Under the pieces are notes generated by a model that saw only the letters and a list, made by a program, of their open reading frames with translations, made no database searches and was not told where the DNA came from. The translations under genes were made by a program, and so were the position numbers. 64,000 bases of DNA from Streptococcus suis. Its GTDB lineage: Bacteria; Bacillota; Bacilli; Lactobacillales; Streptococcaceae. How positions within the stretch are numbered: position 1 is the stretch's first letter; every line of letters begins with the position of its first letter. Location of the stretch: positions 1 through 64,000 of the forward strand of contig NZ_JAMWEL010000011.1 of the NCBI RefSeq assembly GCF_024509555.1, given 5' to 3'. Below are positions 50,943-60,747 of the stretch, piece after piece.

Positions 50943-51800
50943 ATGGAAATGTGGTTTTCAGAAGTTCAAACGCCAGATGTCAAGTTATCCATTCGGACCA
51001 GCCAGCAACTCTATGCTGGCAAGAGTGAATTTCAGGACATTGCTGTGTTGGACTCGCCAGCCTTTGGTAAGATTTTGACCCTTAACGGTCGGGTTCTCTT
51101 TTCAGATGCGGACGACTTTGTTTACAACGAAATGGCCGTCCATGTGCCAATGGCGGTCCATCCAAATCCCAAGAAAATCTTGATTTTGGGTGGCGGAGAT
51201 GGCGGGGTTGCCCAGGTTCTTAGCATGTATCCTGAAATCGAACGTATTGACGTTGTAGAGCCAGATGAACTCCTTGTGGAAGTTTGTCGTCAGTATTTCC
51301 CAGACTATGCAACTGGCTTAGAAGATGAGCGGGTCGAGGTATATTTGCAGGATGGCCTGCGTTTCTTGCGCAACTGTGAAAATGAGTATGACATCATCAT
51401 CAATGATGCGACAGATCCATTTGGACATACAGAAGGGCTCTTTACTAAGGAGTTTTACGGTAATGCATACCGGGCTTTGAAGGAAGATGGGATTATGGTT
51501 TACCAACATGGTTCGCCATTTTATGACGAAGATGAGTCTGCCTTTCGTTCCATGCATCGGAAGGCGACCCAATCCTTCCCTATCAGCCGTGTTTATCAGG
51601 CCCATATTCCGACATCTGCGGCGGGCTATTGGTTATTTGGCTTTGCCTCTAAAAAATACCATCCTATAGAAGATTTTGACAAGGAAAAATGGAAAGCGCG
51701 CCAGCTTTTCACAGAATACTATACCGCTAACCTCCACATCGGAGCATTTCTCTTGCCCCGTTATGTCGAAGATATTTTAGAAGAAGAGGAGAAAAAATAA
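50943..51800 (+). CDS. speE: Spermidine synthase-like aminopropyltransferase
   Basis: A 285-aa protein with the aminopropyltransferase fold: LILGGGDGGVAQV (binding of the decarboxylated SAM nucleoside), IDVVEPDELLVEV, and DATDPFGHTEGLF, where typical SpeE has DSSDPxGPAxxLF. GGAGGGCTAAAG precedes ATG 50943. No SpeD (SAM decarboxylase) is in this operon, while a SAM-independent spermidine route is, so the true substrate is open. Confidence 0.88.
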   Translation: MEMWFSEVQTPDVKLSIRTSQQLYAGKSEFQDIAVLDSPAFGKILTLNGRVLFSDADDFVYNEMAVHVPMAVHPNPKKILILGGGDGGVAQVLSMYPEIERIDVVEPDELLVEVCRQYFPDYATGLEDERVEVYLQDGLRFLRNCENEYDIIINDATDPFGHTEGLFTKEFYGNAYRALKEDGIMVYQHGSPFYDEDESAFRSMHRKATQSFPISRVYQAHIPTSAAGYWLFGFASKKYHPIEDFDKEKWKARQLFTEYYTANLHIGAFLLPRYVEDILEEEEKK

Positions 51801-53059
51801 TGAGTCGTTTGTTAGTTATTGGTTGTGGCGGAGTTGCCCAAGTTGCCATCAGCAAGATTTGTCAGGCGGAAGATACCTTCAAGGAAGTCATGATTGCCAG
51901 CCGTACCAAGTCCAAATGTGATGACTTGAAAGCTGTTTTGGAAGGCAAAACGTCTGTAAAAATAGAAACTGCCCAAGTGGATGCGGACAAGGTAGAAGAA
52001 GTGATTGCCTTGATTGAAAGCTACCAGCCAAAAGTTGTCTTGAACGTTGCCCTGCCTTACCAAGACTTGACCATCATGGATGCCTGCTTGGCGACAGGTG
52101 TGGACTACATCGACACAGCAAACTACGAGTGCGAGGACACCGAGGATCCAGAATGGAGGGCTATTTACGAAAAACGCTGTGCAGAAGAAGGATTTACGGC
52201 TTACTTTGACTACTCATGGCAGTGGGCTTACAAGGAGCGTTTTGAAAAAGCAGGGCTGACAGCACTTTTGGGATCCGGATTTGATCCAGGGGTGACCAGC
52301 GTATTTTCAGCCTACGCATTGAAACATTATTTCGATGAAATTCATTACATCGACATCCTAGATTGTAACGGTGGAGACCACGGCTATCCATTTGCGACCA
52401 ACTTTAACCCTGAAATCAACTTGCGTGAAGTTTCTGCCCCAGGTTCCTACTGGGAAAATGGCAAATGGGTAGAAGTTGAAGCCATGTCTATCAAGCGAGA
52501 ATATGACTTCCCAGAAGTGGGGCATAAGGATATGTACCTCCTCCACCACGAAGAAATCGAATCGCTGGCTAAAAACATTCCAGGTGTCAAACGCATTCGT
52601 TTCTTCATGACCTTCGGCCAGTCTTACTTGACCCACATGAAGTGCTTGGAAAATGTTGGTCTCTTGCGGACTGACCCAATCAACTTTAATGGACAAGAAG
52701 TAGTGCCTATCCAATTCCTCAAAGCCCTCTTGCCTGATCCAGCCAGCCTTGGTCCACGTACCGTCGGGAAAACCAATATTGGTTGTATTTTCACAGGTGT
52801 CAAAGACGGTGTGGAGAAGACCATATACATCTACAATGTATGTGACCACCAGGAATGTTACAAGGAAGTGGGTTCACAGGCTATTTCTTACACAACTGGT
52901 GTTCCTGCTATGATTGGAACCAAGCTTGTCATGGATGGAACTTGGAAGAAACCAGGCGTCTACAACTTGGAAGAATTGGATCCAGATCCATTCATGGACT
53001 TACTCAATCAATACGGATTGCCTTGGCAGGTAGTAGAAAATCCTGTTTTGGTGGACTAG
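51800..53059 (+). CDS. Carboxynorspermidine/carboxyspermidine synthase (saccharopine dehydrogenase family)
   Basis: A 419-aa NADPH-dependent enzyme. N-terminal Rossmann motif VIGCGGVAQVAISKI (about 5-19), then the saccharopine dehydrogenase core (YIDTANYECEDTEDPEW, LLGSGFDPGVTSVF). It condenses putrescine with aspartate semialdehyde to carboxyspermidine, the step before NspC. It overlaps speE by 1 bp (TAATG), so translation is coupled. Sometimes labelled lys1/lys9, but the context points to polyamines. Confidence 0.93.
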   Translation: MSRLLVIGCGGVAQVAISKICQAEDTFKEVMIASRTKSKCDDLKAVLEGKTSVKIETAQVDADKVEEVIALIESYQPKVVLNVALPYQDLTIMDACLATGVDYIDTANYECEDTEDPEWRAIYEKRCAEEGFTAYFDYSWQWAYKERFEKAGLTALLGSGFDPGVTSVFSAYALKHYFDEIHYIDILDCNGGDHGYPFATNFNPEINLREVSAPGSYWENGKWVEVEAMSIKREYDFPEVGHKDMYLLHHEEIESLAKNIPGVKRIRFFMTFGQSYLTHMKCLENVGLLRTDPINFNGQEVVPIQFLKALLPDPASLGPRTVGKTNIGCIFTGVKDGVEKTIYIYNVCDHQECYKEVGSQAISYTTGVPAMIGTKLVMDGTWKKPGVYNLEELDPDPFMDLLNQYGLPWQVVENPVLVD

Positions 53060-54187
53060 ATGAGAATAGAAGAAGTCCCAACACCAGCCTATGTCATTGA
53101 CGAAGCCAAGCTGGTCAACAATTTAGAAATTCTCAAGTCGGTCCAAGAGCGCACAGGCTGTAAGGTACTTTTGGCCCAAAAAGCCTTTTCCATGTATGCC
53201 ACCTATCCACTAATTAGCCAATATTTGGCTGGAACCACCGCATCTGGACTTTATGAAGCTAGACTCGGTCGTGAGGAATTTGGTGGTGAAGTCCATGTCT
53301 TTGCCCCCGCCTTTAAGGATGCAGATTTGGATGAAATCTTGGAAATTGCTGACCACATTGTCTTCAATTCAGAACGCCAACTCCGCAAGCATGCGGACAA
53401 ATGTAGAGTAGCAGGAGTTAGTATTGGTTTGCGGATTAATCCAGAGTGTTCCACACAAGACGAGCATGCTCTTTACGACCCCTGTGCCCCAGGTTCTCGT
53501 TTTGGAGTGACCATTGACAAATTCAGCCCAGATTTGATTGACATGGTGGACGGTCTGCATTTTCATACCCTTTGCGAGCAGGATGCGGATGATTTGAAAA
53601 TAACTTTGGCAGCAGTCGAGGAGAAATTCGGTCCCTATCTTCACAAGCTTAAATGGCTCAATATGGGTGGTGGCCATCATGTGACCCGTGAGGGCTACCA
53701 GTTGGAAATCTTGATTGATTGTATCCAGCACATCCAAACCACCTACGGTCTGGAAGTTTATATCGAGCCAGGTGAGGCTATTGCTCTCAACGCAGGTTAT
53801 CTGGTTACTGAAGTGCTGGATATTGTGGAAAATGGTATTGAAACCTTGGTCTTGGATGCCTCTGCGACCTGTCACATGCCAGACGTTTTGGAAATGCCTT
53901 ATCGTCCACCGCTTCGCCATGGCTTTGAGGCTGGTGAAAAGGCCTATACTTACCGACTGTCTTCCAATACCTGTCTGACGGGCGACATCATCGGCGACTA
54001 TGCCTTTGAAAAGCCTGTGGAGATTGGTGACAAACTCTATTTTGAGGACATGGCCATCTATTCTTTTGTTAAAAATAATACCTTCAACGGCATCGGTCTG
54101 CCAAGTCTGGTCTTGATGGATCAGACTGGTGACTGCCGTATTATAAAGGAATTTGGCTATGAAGATTTCAAAGAGAGGTTATCATGA
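53060..54187 (+). CDS. nspC: Carboxynorspermidine/carboxyspermidine decarboxylase
   Basis: A 375-aa PLP enzyme of the alanine-racemase-fold decarboxylase family. PLP-lysine in [12 protein letters not shown] (about 34-45), [24 protein letters not shown] and the C-terminal catalytic Cys motif [13 protein letters not shown]. It decarboxylates carboxyspermidine to spermidine. It starts immediately after the synthase gene. Confidence 0.95.
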   Translation: MRIEEVPTPAYVIDEAKLVNNLEILKSVQERTGCKVLLAQKAFSMYATYPLISQYLAGTTASGLYEARLGREEFGGEVHVFAPAFKDADLDEILEIADHIVFNSERQLRKHADKCRVAGVSIGLRINPECSTQDEHALYDPCAPGSRFGVTIDKFSPDLIDMVDGLHFHTLCEQDADDLKITLAAVEEKFGPYLHKLKWLNMGGGHHVTREGYQLEILIDCIQHIQTTYGLEVYIEPGEAIALNAGYLVTEVLDIVENGIETLVLDASATCHMPDVLEMPYRPPLRHGFEAGEKAYTYRLSSNTCLTGDIIGDYAFEKPVEIGDKLYFEDMAIYSFVKNNTFNGIGLPSLVLMDQTGDCRIIKEFGYEDFKERLS

Positions 54188-55461
54188 AACGTTACTTCAA
54201 AATTAGTGAGACTCCATTGAAATTAGTGCGTTATGTAAATGGATTGACAGAGCAATTTACTGAGAATGAAGGATGGTTTGAACAAGAACCATGGTATCAT
54301 AGAATATTTTTTAGTGATTTTATGGATTATGAAGAAATCACAGAAGAGGAATGTTTACGACTGACTTTACCAAAGAAATTGGGTTATAGTATGCCTGCTG
54401 AGTATGAGCCCCATCATGGCACGCTCATGGTGTGGCCGACTCGTCCAGGGTCCTGGCCCTTTGATGGTCAGGGGGCAAAAAAAGCCTTCAGCCAGGTCAT
54501 CAAAACTATCGCTGAAAGTGAGCAGGTCTATCTTTTGGTGGACGAGGCACATCGTGAGGAGGCCCAATCCATGCTGGGTGATGGTGTTACCTATCTGGAC
54601 ATCCCCACCAACGACGCTTGGGCGCGTGATACAGGTCCGACGGTTTTGGTCCATGAAAATGGCAGAGCTTTGTCTGTTGATTGGGCCTTTAACGCTTGGG
54701 GCGGAAGCTATGATGGTCTTTATCAGGACTATGAGGCAGATGATCAGGTGGCTAGTCGCTTTAGTCAGGTCATCGGTCTACCAGTCCATGATGCCCATCC
54801 CTTTGTTCTAGAAGGAGGGGCTATTCATAGCGACGGTGAAGGAACCATCTTGGTGACTGAATCTTGCCTGCTCAGTCCAGGCCGCAATCCCCATTTGACC
54901 AAGGACCAGATTGAGCAAGTGCTTCTAGATACTCTCGGAGCTGAAAAGGTCCTCTGGTTGCCTTATGGTATCTTCAATGATGAAACCAATGAACACGTAG
55001 ACAATGTTGCGGCCTTTGTTGGCCCAGCTGAGATAGTTTTAGCCTGGACAGATGATGAGTCAGATCCCCAATATGCCATGTCCAAGGCTGATTTGGACTA
55101 CTTGGAAAAGCAAGTGGATGCAAAGGGTAGAAAGTTGACCGTCCACAAACTGCCTATTCCCAAACATCCTATTTTGGTGACAGAAGAGGATTTGCCAGGC
55201 TATGTTTATGAAGCGGGGGAAGAAGAACGAACAGCAGGCGAACGCTTGGCGGCTTCCTATGTGAATTTTTACGTCAGCAACGGCGCGGTTCTGGTACCTC
55301 AGTTTGATGACGAGCATGATGCGCAGGCACTTAATCTTCTAGCGCAGCTTTTTCCTACTAGAAAAGTCGTCGGCATACCAGCCCGTGACATCCTGCTTGG
55401 GGGTGGGAATATTCACTGTATCACCCAGCAGATTCCCCGATTTAGAAAGGAAAACAAATGA
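54184..55461 (+). CDS. aguA: Agmatine deiminase with N-terminal extension
   Basis: Hydrolyses agmatine to N-carbamoylputrescine. The 425-aa product is about 55-60 residues longer than usual. The normal AguA core starts near residue 63 ([24 protein letters not shown]) and includes [25 protein letters not shown] and the catalytic Cys motif [13 protein letters not shown]. Residues 1 to about 60, rich in Glu, Phe, Tyr and Trp, look like a separate small module. GAGAGGTTATC precedes ATG 54184, which overlaps the nspC stop; no ribosome binding site is seen near the usual AguA start, so the extension is probably translated. Confidence 0.93.
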   Translation: MKRYFKISETPLKLVRYVNGLTEQFTENEGWFEQEPWYHRIFFSDFMDYEEITEEECLRLTLPKKLGYSMPAEYEPHHGTLMVWPTRPGSWPFDGQGAKKAFSQVIKTIAESEQVYLLVDEAHREEAQSMLGDGVTYLDIPTNDAWARDTGPTVLVHENGRALSVDWAFNAWGGSYDGLYQDYEADDQVASRFSQVIGLPVHDAHPFVLEGGAIHSDGEGTILVTESCLLSPGRNPHLTKDQIEQVLLDTLGAEKVLWLPYGIFNDETNEHVDNVAAFVGPAEIVLAWTDDESDPQYAMSKADLDYLEKQVDAKGRKLTVHKLPIPKHPILVTEEDLPGYVYEAGEEERTAGERLAASYVNFYVSNGAVLVPQFDDEHDAQALNLLAQLFPTRKVVGIPARDILLGGGNIHCITQQIPRFRKENK

Positions 55462-56333
55462 GAAATGTTACTGTAGCAGCTGTCCAGATGCAATGCAGTC
55501 ATGTTTTAGCTGAAAATCTGGCAACTGCAGAGCATTTGGTCAGACAGGCTGCTGGTCAGGGAGCGCAGATTATTCTCCTGCCTGAACTCTTTGAGCGTCC
55601 TTATTTTTGTCAGGAACGCCAATATGATTACTATAACTATGCCAAATCAGTAGAAGAGAATGATGCTATTCAGCACTTTATTCCTATAGCCAAAGAGTTG
55701 CAGGTGGTCTTGCCTATTTCCTTCTATGAAAAAGATGGAAATAGCCTGTATAACTCGATTGCAGTTATTGATGCGGATGGGACAGTTTTGGGAGTTTACC
55801 GCAAGACCCATATTCCTGACGACCATTATTATCAGGAGAAGTTTTACTTCACACCTGGCAACACTGGTTTCAAGGTTTGGGAGACTCGTTATGCCAAGAT
55901 TGGGATTGGCATCTGTTGGGACCAATGGTTCCCAGAAACTGCTCGTTGTCTAGCTCTGAATGGGGCAGAATTGCTCTTTTATCCAACCGCCATTGGTTCA
56001 GAACCGATTTTGGATACAGATAGCCAAGGACATTGGCAACGAACTATGCAGGGCCATGCGGCAGCCAATATTACCCCGGTCATTGCAGCCAATCGGATTG
56101 GCTTGGAAGAAGTACAACCTTCCGTTGAAAATGGAGGACAGTCTTCTAGTCTGCGTTTTTATGGTTCATCCTTTATGACAGATGAAACAGGTGAAGTGAT
56201 TGAAAAAGCGGGACGCGAAGATGAAGCAGTCTTGCTAGCTACTTATGACTTGGATAAGGGTGCACGTGAACGCCTAAACTGGGGACTCTTTAGGGATCGT
56301 CGACCGTATATGTATCAGAAAATTTCGGAATAA
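55458..56333 (+). CDS. aguB: N-carbamoylputrescine amidase
   Basis: A 291-aa nitrilase-superfamily amidase converting N-carbamoylputrescine to putrescine, ammonia and CO2. Catalytic Glu in [11 protein letters not shown] (about 41), Lys in [21 protein letters not shown] (about 115) and Cys in [11 protein letters not shown] (about 154). It overlaps aguA by 4 bp and ends the operon at a terminator. Confidence 0.96.
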   Translation: MRNVTVAAVQMQCSHVLAENLATAEHLVRQAAGQGAQIILLPELFERPYFCQERQYDYYNYAKSVEENDAIQHFIPIAKELQVVLPISFYEKDGNSLYNSIAVIDADGTVLGVYRKTHIPDDHYYQEKFYFTPGNTGFKVWETRYAKIGIGICWDQWFPETARCLALNGAELLFYPTAIGSEPILDTDSQGHWQRTMQGHAAANITPVIAANRIGLEEVQPSVENGGQSSSLRFYGSSFMTDETGEVIEKAGREDEAVLLATYDLDKGARERLNWGLFRDRRPYMYQKISE

Positions 56334-56335
56334 AC

Positions 56336-56368
56336 AAAACAACCTTGTCAGAAGATAAGGTTGTTTGT
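56336..56368. terminator. Bidirectional terminator
   Basis: AAACAACCTT / AAGGTTGTTT between convergent aguB and the VTT-domain gene. Confidence 0.8.
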
Positions 56369-56372
56369 ACTA

Positions 56373-56966
56373 TTATTTGAGGAATTGTTGTAAAAATTGA
56401 CTTCCATAGATCCAAAAGAAACTATAGGCAACGATGGAAAATGGACGACAGAGAAGTGTAATGGTGATAAATTTTCGATAACTCATGCTAGTTAATCCTG
56501 TAATCATGACAACAATATCAGCAGGAGATATAGGTGAGAGCATGCAAAGTATGAAGAAAATTTCATAACCACGTTTATTATCTATTTTACTCTCATATTT
56601 GAAAAAAGTTTCTTCACTCATAAACAGTAAACAGAATTTTTTTCCATAACGACGAGCCAACCAGAAGAGAATAATACTACCGACGGATATGCCAACATAA
56701 TTCAAGAAAAATCCCCACCAGAAATTGAAAACAAGAAATCCAACGACGGTAGTGACCCCGCCTGGTATGATTGGGAAAATAACTTGAATAATTTGTAGGA
56801 TTAGGAAAAACAAGCTACCAAAGGCACCTTGATGTTTAATCCAATCGGACAAGACATTCTGATCGTTTAAAATGCCAATCTTATATAACCAAAATAGAAA
56901 AATAAATGTCCCTATCAGTGTAATAATACTCAATACTTGAATTGCTTTTTGCCAGAATTTATACAT
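56373..56966 (-). CDS. TVP38/TMEM64 (VTT/DedA-like) membrane protein
   Basis: A 197-aa membrane protein with about five helices. The VTT core is IIPGGVTTVVGFLVFNFWWGFFLNYVGISVGSIILFWLARRYGKK, followed by FFILCMLSPISPADIVVMITGLTSMSYRKF. This family includes lipid scramblase-like proteins. The gene is minus-strand and lies just upstream of, and divergent from, ssrA. Confidence 0.9.
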   Translation of the reverse strand: MYKFWQKAIQVLSIITLIGTFIFLFWLYKIGILNDQNVLSDWIKHQGAFGSLFFLILQIIQVIFPIIPGGVTTVVGFLVFNFWWGFFLNYVGISVGSIILFWLARRYGKKFCLLFMSEETFFKYESKIDNKRGYEIFFILCMLSPISPADIVVMITGLTSMSYRKFITITLLCRPFSIVAYSFFWIYGSQFLQQFLK

Positions 56967-57027
56967 AATTATATTGTACCATATTTCAAAAAATTTTAAA
57001 ATTGTAAGGAAATTGTAAAAAATAGTT

Positions 57028-57056
57028 TTGCTTTTTGTGAAAAAATCTGCTATAAT
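57028..57056 (+). promoter_or_regulatory. Promoter of ssrA
   Basis: TTGCTT (57028-57033), 17-base spacer, extended -10 TGC-TATAAT (57051-57056). Confidence 0.7.
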
Positions 57057-57076
57057 AATTTTCGTATCAAACCTAA

Positions 57077-57421
57077 GGGGTTGTTACGGATTCGACAGGC
57101 ATTATGAGGCTTGTTCTGCAACTCATCGGCAGATGTAAAAATGCCAGTTAAATATAACTGCAAAAAATACAAACACTTACGCATTAGCAGCTTAATAACC
57201 TGCCTGCGTGACCATTCGCGAATTGCTTGTGTTTGCTGATTGGTCTTAAAATAGCAAGCTACGTTGGGATTGAGTCAGGCAGTTCCAAAAGAGATTTACT
57301 GACTCGCTTGGTCTAGGTTTGAGTTATGTATCGATTTCAAGTTAAAGCAAGACATAACCTATGGTTGTAGACGAATAAGTTAGCAGGTGTTTGGACGTGG
57401 GTTCGACTCCCACCAGCTCCA
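57077..57421 (+). ncRNA. ssrA: tmRNA
   Basis: GGGGTTGTTACGGATTCGAC opens the tRNA-like 5' half and GGTTCGACTCCCACCAGCTCC closes the 3' half; the acceptor stem pairs GGGGTTG with CAGCTCC. The tag reading frame at 57160-57195 encodes AKNTNTYALAA then TAA TAA. It rescues stalled ribosomes and tags the peptide for proteolysis. The terminal CCA is not encoded. Confidence 0.97.
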
Positions 57422-57426
57422 TATAT

Positions 57427-57514
57427 GGAAGATTACTCAAGAGGCTCAAGAGGCCGTGTTGGAAACGCGGTAGGCGTGTAACAGCGTGCGTGGGTTCGAA
57501 TCCCATGTCTTCCG
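57427..57514 (+). tRNA. tRNA-Ser (anticodon GGA)
   Basis: 88-base tRNA with the long variable arm of class II. Acceptor stem GGAAGAT / GTCTTCC, anticodon loop TTGGAAA (GGA), T loop GGTTCGAATCC. It lies 5 bp after ssrA, so both are likely in one transcript. Confidence 0.96.
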
Positions 57515-57518
57515 TATT

Positions 57519-57549
57519 GCAAGAACGATGAAAATCGTTCTTTTTTTCT
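57519..57549 (+). terminator. Intrinsic terminator of ssrA-tRNA
   Basis: AAGAACGAT / ATCGTTCTT then TTTTTTT. Confidence 0.9.
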
Positions 57550-57664
57550 TGCGTAAAAGAATAATGGATAGTTGATAAAGTTCATTTTCTGTCAAAAATA
57601 TCTTGTGTTTTGTCTAAAATGTGGTATGATAGTTAACAATATACTTACGAAAGAGGGATTGTTA

Positions 57665-58672
57665 ATGTTGAATGTACAAGAATTAGCCAAGACAGAATTG
57701 CATTGCCATTTGGATGGTTCCCTATCTTTATCGGTAATTCGACAACTTGCCCAACTGGCAGAAATTTCCATTCCAGACAAGGATGAGGAACTCAGAAAAT
57801 TGGTCAGTATCGAAGGCAAGGTTGATAGCCTGATGACATACTTGAAAACTTTTGACTTTATCCGTCCACTCTTACAAACCCCAGAAGCATTGGAATTAGC
57901 AACCTCCGATGTTCTAGGTCAAGCATCAGAGGATGGAGTCCTCTATATTGAACTTCGTTTTGCACCAGAATTATCAACTGACAAGGGTTTGACTATCCTG
58001 GAAGCTGTGAATGCAGTCTTGAGTGGGATGGAAAAGGCTCAGAAGGAATTTGGTATAGTTGCCAAGCTCTTGGTCTGTGGCTTGAAACAAACTGATCCAA
58101 GTCAGACCAGAGAAATCTTTTCTGCTATTGCCGATCTGGCACTGAAAGGATTGGTTGGCTTTGATTTTGCTGGAAACGAGGCAGACTACCCAACTCATGA
58201 GCTGGCAGAGTTGATTGACTACACACAATCTCTAGGCTATCCCATGACATTCCATGCTGGTGAGTGTGGTTGCGTGACCAATGTAGCCCAAGCTCTGGCT
58301 TTGGGTATCAAGCGGATTGGCCACGGAACGGCTCTTAGTGGTCAAACTGAGGCTATTCAGGCTTTTGTCAATAGCGGAGCAACGCTTGAGATGTGTCTGA
58401 CTTCAAATCTCCAGACCGGAGCTGCTCAAACTCTAGCAGACTTCCCTTATGAACAGCTGGTTCAAGCAGGAGCAAAGATTACCATCAATACTGATAATCG
58501 AACGGTTTCTAATACAAACCTAAATAAAGAATATCAGCTATTTGTAGAGTATTTTGGAACGACCAAGGAAGAATTTTATCAATTCAACAGAAATGCTATT
58601 CAAGCAAGCTTTGCCAGTGAAGAAGAAAAGGCGAACTTACTTGATGTCCTAGCTCAAAAGTATAATTTGTAA
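57665..58672 (+). CDS. add: Adenosine deaminase
   Basis: Zinc enzyme (335 aa) converting adenosine to inosine in purine salvage. Metal ligands HCHLDGS (about 14-20), HAGECG (His about 197 with catalytic Glu), HGTAL, and NTDNRTVSN with the last Asp ligand. Start ATG 57665 (MLNVQELAKTELH) follows AAGAGGGATTG; the frame upstream to 57572 has no site. Confidence 0.96.
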   Translation: MLNVQELAKTELHCHLDGSLSLSVIRQLAQLAEISIPDKDEELRKLVSIEGKVDSLMTYLKTFDFIRPLLQTPEALELATSDVLGQASEDGVLYIELRFAPELSTDKGLTILEAVNAVLSGMEKAQKEFGIVAKLLVCGLKQTDPSQTREIFSAIADLALKGLVGFDFAGNEADYPTHELAELIDYTQSLGYPMTFHAGECGCVTNVAQALALGIKRIGHGTALSGQTEAIQAFVNSGATLEMCLTSNLQTGAAQTLADFPYEQLVQAGAKITINTDNRTVSNTNLNKEYQLFVEYFGTTKEEFYQFNRNAIQASFASEEEKANLLDVLAQKYNL

Positions 58673-58675
58673 AAA

Positions 58676-58719
58676 GAAAGCTCTAGGCCATGTCATAAGG
58701 ACAGGCAAAGAGCTTTTTC
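58676..58719. terminator. Bidirectional terminator
   Basis: AAAGCTCT / AGAGCTTT with a longer loop, between convergent add and the ABC permease. Confidence 0.65.
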
Positions 58720-59502
58720 TTATTGCAAATTTAATTTCTTGGTCATGATAAAGTGTGTACCAAAATAGTAGGCAAAGGCCAGAATGATATTGATCAAGGC
58801 CAAGATAGGACTTGGGTATAATGGTTGTGCTGCATTATAAAGGTTCTCAAGGTTGTTGGTAAAAACAAGAGTTCCAAACACACCGAGAACAATTGAAATG
58901 CCGATATAGGTTAAAATGGCAAACAGTAGACGGTGGTCTTTAAACAGTTGACCAACAGAGATGGAGAAGTAGATCAGCAAGATTCCCATTGTTGACTCGA
59001 TAAGTGAATAAAATAAATGAGCAAAAATCACAGACCAGTCTAATGCTTGTACAACAGTATGCAATTCAGGAATCATGATTTCCTCAGTTCCGAGCATGAG
59101 CACCGCTAAAACAATCCCGATAGAAAGAATAATGGTAACTCCTGCTAAAAAGTACCAAACTAAAGATGCCAAGAGTTTACTTAAAATAATATGGTGGCTG
59201 GAGACAGGTAAGGTCATGGTCAAATAGCCCTGACGACCATAGACATTTTTTCTAAATCGGTTAATAACCATGAAAAAGGTAGATAGCCCAAGTGCTGCAA
59301 TTAAGATACCGAAGGTCATTGAGAATGTACCGAAAAGGACCATTTCAGCACCGCCAGGTTCTGTGGTTCCAGCTTGTGCCCGTAAGGTCAAAGCTTGTAA
59401 CCAGAATCCAAGTATTGCAGACAGGACCAATGCCCCGGCATAAATTCCTAAATACCATTTCCCAACAGATTGAAATTCATATTTGAGTAATTTCTTAAAC
59501 AT
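58720..59502 (-). CDS. ABC-2 type permease
   Basis: A 260-aa membrane protein with six helices (about 18-38, 58-78, 105-130, 140-165, 185-210, 230-250). Third gene of a GntR-ATPase-permease unit, the YtrA/YtrB-like arrangement of Gram-positives that often responds to cell-wall antibiotics or lipid II-cycle stress. Substrate unknown. AAGGAGATTGC precedes the ATG. Confidence 0.85.
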   Translation of the reverse strand: MFKKLLKYEFQSVGKWYLGIYAGALVLSAILGFWLQALTLRAQAGTTEPGGAEMVLFGTFSMTFGILIAALGLSTFFMVINRFRKNVYGRQGYLTMTLPVSSHHIILSKLLASLVWYFLAGVTIILSIGIVLAVLMLGTEEIMIPELHTVVQALDWSVIFAHLFYSLIESTMGILLIYFSISVGQLFKDHRLLFAILTYIGISIVLGVFGTLVFTNNLENLYNAAQPLYPSPILALINIILAFAYYFGTHFIMTKKLNLQ

Positions 59503-59518
59503 AGCAATCTCCTTCTAA

Positions 59519-60226
59519 CTAAGCCTTAAAGTCTTGGCGGAAGAGTTCGTCAATAGACTCGCCACTTTCAATACGAAGGTCATCCACATTTTCATGGCGA
59601 ATAACGCTACCATATTGAAGGAAAATTACTTCGTCCAAAATCTGTTCAACATCTGAAATCAAATGAGTGGAAATAATAACAGAAGCAGTAGGCGAATAGT
59701 TGTTGACGATGGTTTTTAAAATATAATCACGAGCAGCAGGGTCAACACCACCAATTGGCTCATCCAAGACATAGAGTTGTGCCTGACGGCTCATTACCAA
59801 GATCAGCTGAACCTTTTCCTTGTTCCCTTTTGACAGGTGTTTCATGCGGCTGTTCAAATCAATTCCCAAATCTTGTAAGAGATGAAGAGCTCGTTCTTTA
59901 TCGAAGTCCGCATAGAAATCTGTAAAGAAGGTGATAGCATCAGAAACCTTCATGCTTTCATCAAGATAGGTCGTATCTGGCAAATAGGATACGATTGCCT
60001 TGGTTTCAGGTGAAGGAGTGCGACCGTTGATAAGGACTTGACCATACTCAGGTTGCAATAGTCCATTGATGAGTTTGACTAACGTCGTCTTACCAGAACC
60101 ATTTGGTCCCAAAAGTCCAATAATCTTACCAGCAGTCAATTTCAAGTTAACATTGTTGAGAGCCACAGCTCCGCCATAGGATTTTGAAACCTGTTGTAAT
60201 TCGACCAGGGTATATGCGTTATTCAT
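59519..60226 (-). CDS. ABC transporter ATP-binding protein (YtrB-like)
   Basis: A 235-aa ATPase: GPNGSGKTTLVKLING, signature HLSKGNKEKVQLILVMSRQ, Walker B LYVLDEPIGGVDPAARD and switch His in ISTHL. LSKGN in place of LSGGQ is characteristic of the YtrB/EcsA-like exporter ATPases. It overlaps the GntR gene by 8 bp and the permease follows after 16 bp. Confidence 0.92.
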   Translation of the reverse strand: MNNAYTLVELQQVSKSYGGAVALNNVNLKLTAGKIIGLLGPNGSGKTTLVKLINGLLQPEYGQVLINGRTPSPETKAIVSYLPDTTYLDESMKVSDAITFFTDFYADFDKERALHLLQDLGIDLNSRMKHLSKGNKEKVQLILVMSRQAQLYVLDEPIGGVDPAARDYILKTIVNNYSPTASVIISTHLISDVEQILDEVIFLQYGSVIRHENVDDLRIESGESIDELFRQDFKA

Positions 60227-60593
60227 AAGACACTCCTTTCAAATAATCATCTAACTGGTGGGTTAATTCATCTTGGTTGAAACCTAGATCTAACATGTTT
60301 GTCACAAAGTTTTCTAATTCTTTCTGTGCCAAATGCAGACGGGTCTGTGAAATCAATTCTTGATTGTCTGTGACGAAACGTCCTGTTGTGCGGACCGAGT
60401 AAACAAATCCTTCTGTTTCCAAATCAGACAGGGCCCGTTGCACCGTGTTTGGATTGACACCAGCTGTTTCAGCCAAGTCACGCACGGTTGGCAATTTATC
60501 TCCCGATTTCAATTGATTGGTCACAATCTGTAATTTTATAGTATTACTGATTTGAATATATATGGGCATATTGTTGTCAAATTTCCAAGCCAT
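60219..60593 (-). CDS. GntR-family regulator (YtrA subfamily)
   Basis: A 124-aa regulator. The winged HTH (residues about 10-75) has PIYIQISNTIKLQI, GDKLPTVRDLAETAGVNPNTVQRALSDLETEGF and VRTTGRFVT; the short C-terminal tail without a ligand domain marks the YtrA subfamily, which represses its own ABC operon. ATG 60593 (MAWKFDNN) follows AAAGGAAAG. Operator not defined; the upstream 130 bp contains GGCATTTTTTTGCC. Confidence 0.92.
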   Translation of the reverse strand: MAWKFDNNMPIYIQISNTIKLQIVTNQLKSGDKLPTVRDLAETAGVNPNTVQRALSDLETEGFVYSVRTTGRFVTDNQELISQTRLHLAQKELENFVTNMLDLGFNQDELTHQLDDYLKGVSYE

Positions 60594-60714
60594 TATTCTT
60601 TCCTTTCTAGGCATTTTTTTGCCAATACCTATGTTCTAACTAAATAATACAATAAAACATGATAAATTGCAAGTCTTTTGATTGCATTTCTTGAAAATAT
60701 TTTCCTAGATTATT

Positions 60715-60723
60715 TGGTATAAT
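60715..60723 (+). promoter_or_regulatory. Extended -10 of dnaE
   Basis: TGG-TATAAT (TATAAT at 60718-60723), followed by AAAAGGAGAAG before ATG 60748. Confidence 0.6.
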
Positions 60724-60747
60724 AGAAGAAATAAAAAGGAGAAGACC

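Noticed and set aside
57427..57560. Phage or island attachment site at the tRNA-Ser 3' end
   Set aside because: The following DNA is a terminator and the core gene add; no integrase or repeated tRNA end is seen.
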